Part shown: positions 62,936 through 64,000 of the stretch, in pieces
Layout: every line of letters begins with the position of its first letter
Numbering within the stretch: position 1 is the stretch's first letter
Source: Pigmentiphaga sp. H8
GTDB taxonomy: Bacteria; Pseudomonadota; Gammaproteobacteria; Burkholderiales; Burkholderiaceae_B
Direction: 5' to 3'
Assembly (NCBI RefSeq): GCF_003854895.1
Contig: NZ_CP033966.1
Span: forward strand, 5,828,001-5,892,000
Length of the DNA stretch: 64,000 nucleotides
Position numbers and translations under genes: made by a program
The notes under the pieces: model-generated
Seen by the model: the letters and a program-made list of their open reading frames with translations, nothing else
What the model was told of the DNA's origin: nothing
The model's database searches: none

Positions 62936-63592
62936 TCAGACGCTGCGGCGCGCGGGCGACAGCCAGGGGTACGTCCGCAGGTGCGCATCCTCGAAGGCGC
63001 GGATCTGGTCGGCCTTGCGCAGCGTCAGGCCGATGTCGTCCAGGCCGTTCAGCAGGCAGTATTTGCGGAACGGCGCGATGTCGAAGCCGAAGGAGGGCGA
63101 GCCGTCCGGACCGGACACGGTCTGCGCCTGGAGGTCGACCAGCAGTTGCACCGGCTGTTCCCGCGTCGCCAGCGCGAACAGCGCATCCACTTCGTCCTCG
63201 CGCAGCACCACCGGCAAGAGGCCGTTCTGCATCGCGTTGTTGTAGAAGATGTCGCCGAAGCTGGGCGCGATCACGGCGCGAAAACCGTATTGCTGCAAGG
63301 CCCACGGCGCGTGTTCGCGCGAGGAGCCGCAGCCGAAGTTGGCGCGGGCCAGCAGGATGGTCGCGCCCCGGTAGCGCGCTTCGTTCAGCACGAAGTCGGG
63401 ATTCAGCGGACGGCCGCTGCAATCCTGGCCAGGCTCGCCCTGGTCCAGGTAGCGCCATTCGTCGAACAGGTTGGGGCCGAAGCCCGTGCGGCGGATGGAT
63501 TTGAGGAACTGCTTGGGAATGATGGCGTCGGTGTCGACGTTGCCGCGGTCGAGCGGCGCGACCAGGCCTTGCAGGCGATCGAATTTTTCCAT
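62936..63592 (-). CDS. leuD: 3-Isopropylmalate dehydratase small subunit
   Basis: 218 residues, expected length. D-T-D-A-I-I-P-K-Q-F-L near residue 20, N-F-G-C-G-S-S-R-E-H-A-P-W-A near residue 75. Small swivelling domain that completes the active site of LeuC. AAGGAG ribosome-binding site; 10 bp after leuC. Leucine biosynthesis, cytoplasm. Confidence 0.97.
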   Translation of the reverse strand: MEKFDRLQGLVAPLDRGNVDTDAIIPKQFLKSIRRTGFGPNLFDEWRYLDQGEPGQDCSGRPLNPDFVLNEARYRGATILLARANFGCGSSREHAPWALQQYGFRAVIAPSFGDIFYNNAMQNGLLPVVLREDEVDALFALATREQPVQLLVDLQAQTVSGPDGSPSFGFDIAPFRKYCLLNGLDDIGLTLRKADQIRAFEDAHLRTYPWLSPARRSV

Positions 63593-63602
63593 GATGGACT
63601 CC

Positions 63603-64000
63603 TTACAGCGCGCGCACGTCGACGAAGCGGCCGGCGATGGCCGCGGCCGCCGCCATCGCGGGGCTGACGAGGTGCGTGCGGCCGCCGGCGCCCTGCCGGC
63701 CTTCGAAATTGCGGTTGGAGGTCGAGGCGCAGCGTTCTCCCGGCGAGAGCCGGTCGGCGTTCATGGCCATGCACATGGAACAGCCGGATTCGCGCCATTC
63801 GAAACCGGCGTCGATGAAGACGCGGTCCAGGCCTTCCTGTTCCGCCTGCGCCTTCACCAGCCCGGAGCCGGGCACCACCATCGCGAGCCGGATGTTCGGC
63901 GCCTTGCGGCGGCCCTTGACCACGGCGGCGGCGGCGCGCAGGTCCTCGATGCGGGAATTGGTGCACGAGCCGATGAACACCTTGTCCAGGGCGATGTCGG
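63603..64000 (-). CDS. leuC: 3-Isopropylmalate dehydratase large subunit, truncated by window edge
   Basis: Only the C-terminal ~132 residues are in the window; the frame is open to the last base, so the start is beyond 64,000. It contains F-I-G-S-C-T-N-S-R and S-G-C-S-M-C, which supply the three Cys ligands of the [4Fe-4S] cluster, and N-R-N-F-E-G-R-Q-G. Upstream partner of leuD in the same operon. Confidence 0.95.
   Translation of the reverse strand, partial: DIALDKVFIGSCTNSRIEDLRAAAAVVKGRRKAPNIRLAMVVPGSGLVKAQAEQEGLDRVFIDAGFEWRESGCSMCMAMNADRLSPGERCASTSNRNFEGRQGAGGRTHLVSPAMAAAAAIAGRFVDVRAL

Overview
The window is about 65-68% GC and reads as a chromosomal segment of a betaproteobacterium of the Alcaligenaceae (Bordetella/Achromobacter-like). 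Evidence for this is the unusual density of Bug/TctC periplasmic receptors (eight, one partial), the many LysR regulators beside small catabolic clusters, and the protein-level character of the housekeeping genes. This is inference; no database search was made. No rRNA, tRNA, CRISPR, transposase or phage gene was seen.

Layout. 1-4.8 kb: end of a Bug gene, an alpha/beta hydrolase, a Bug-amidase pair and its divergent LysR. 4.9-12.7 kb: complete F1Fo ATP synthase operon atpIBEFHAGDC on the minus strand, with a recognisable promoter and terminator. 12.7-38.8 kb: an accessory catabolic interval made of short clusters (class II aldolase/Bug/cupin; hydrolase; Bug/Pht5-like protein; M29-like/SMP-30/Bug; aldo-keto reductase; yidHG; isochorismatase/MarR; two Rieske oxygenases with an alcohol dehydrogenase, two Bugs and an IclR; CobW-type GTPase; a two-subunit ring-hydroxylating dioxygenase). 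38.8-43.5 kb: mnmG-rsmG-parA-parB. 43.5-44.2 kb: gene-free stretch with two parS sites. 44.2-50.5 kb: MarR, fasciclin protein, LysR, pckG, 2-hydroxyacid dehydrogenase, cold-shock gene. 50.5-58.1 kb: AbrB-type membrane protein, YbdL-like aminotransferase and a complete tctDE-tctCBA unit. 58.1-58.5 kb: AT-rich gene-free stretch with four perfect DnaA boxes, a strong oriC candidate. 58.5-64 kb: sirtuin, LysR/mmsA, LysR, leuD and the 3' part of leuC.

How it fits together. parABS, mnmG/rsmG and the ATP synthase operon are typical origin-proximal genes, and almost all housekeeping genes left of 58.3 kb are on the minus strand, that is, co-directional with a leftward fork from the proposed origin. 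The accessory interval lies between parB and atpI, two blocks that are neighbours in many proteobacteria. Within it the repeated theme is a transcription factor, a solute receptor and one to three enzymes for aromatic or carboxylic acids. Several inverted or direct repeats lie in the matching promoter regions and are proposed as operators.

A family of about 100-bp hairpin-rich repeats occurs at three places (between atpD and atpC, after a Bug gene at 33.9 kb, and as a compound cluster at 49.6-50.0 kb).
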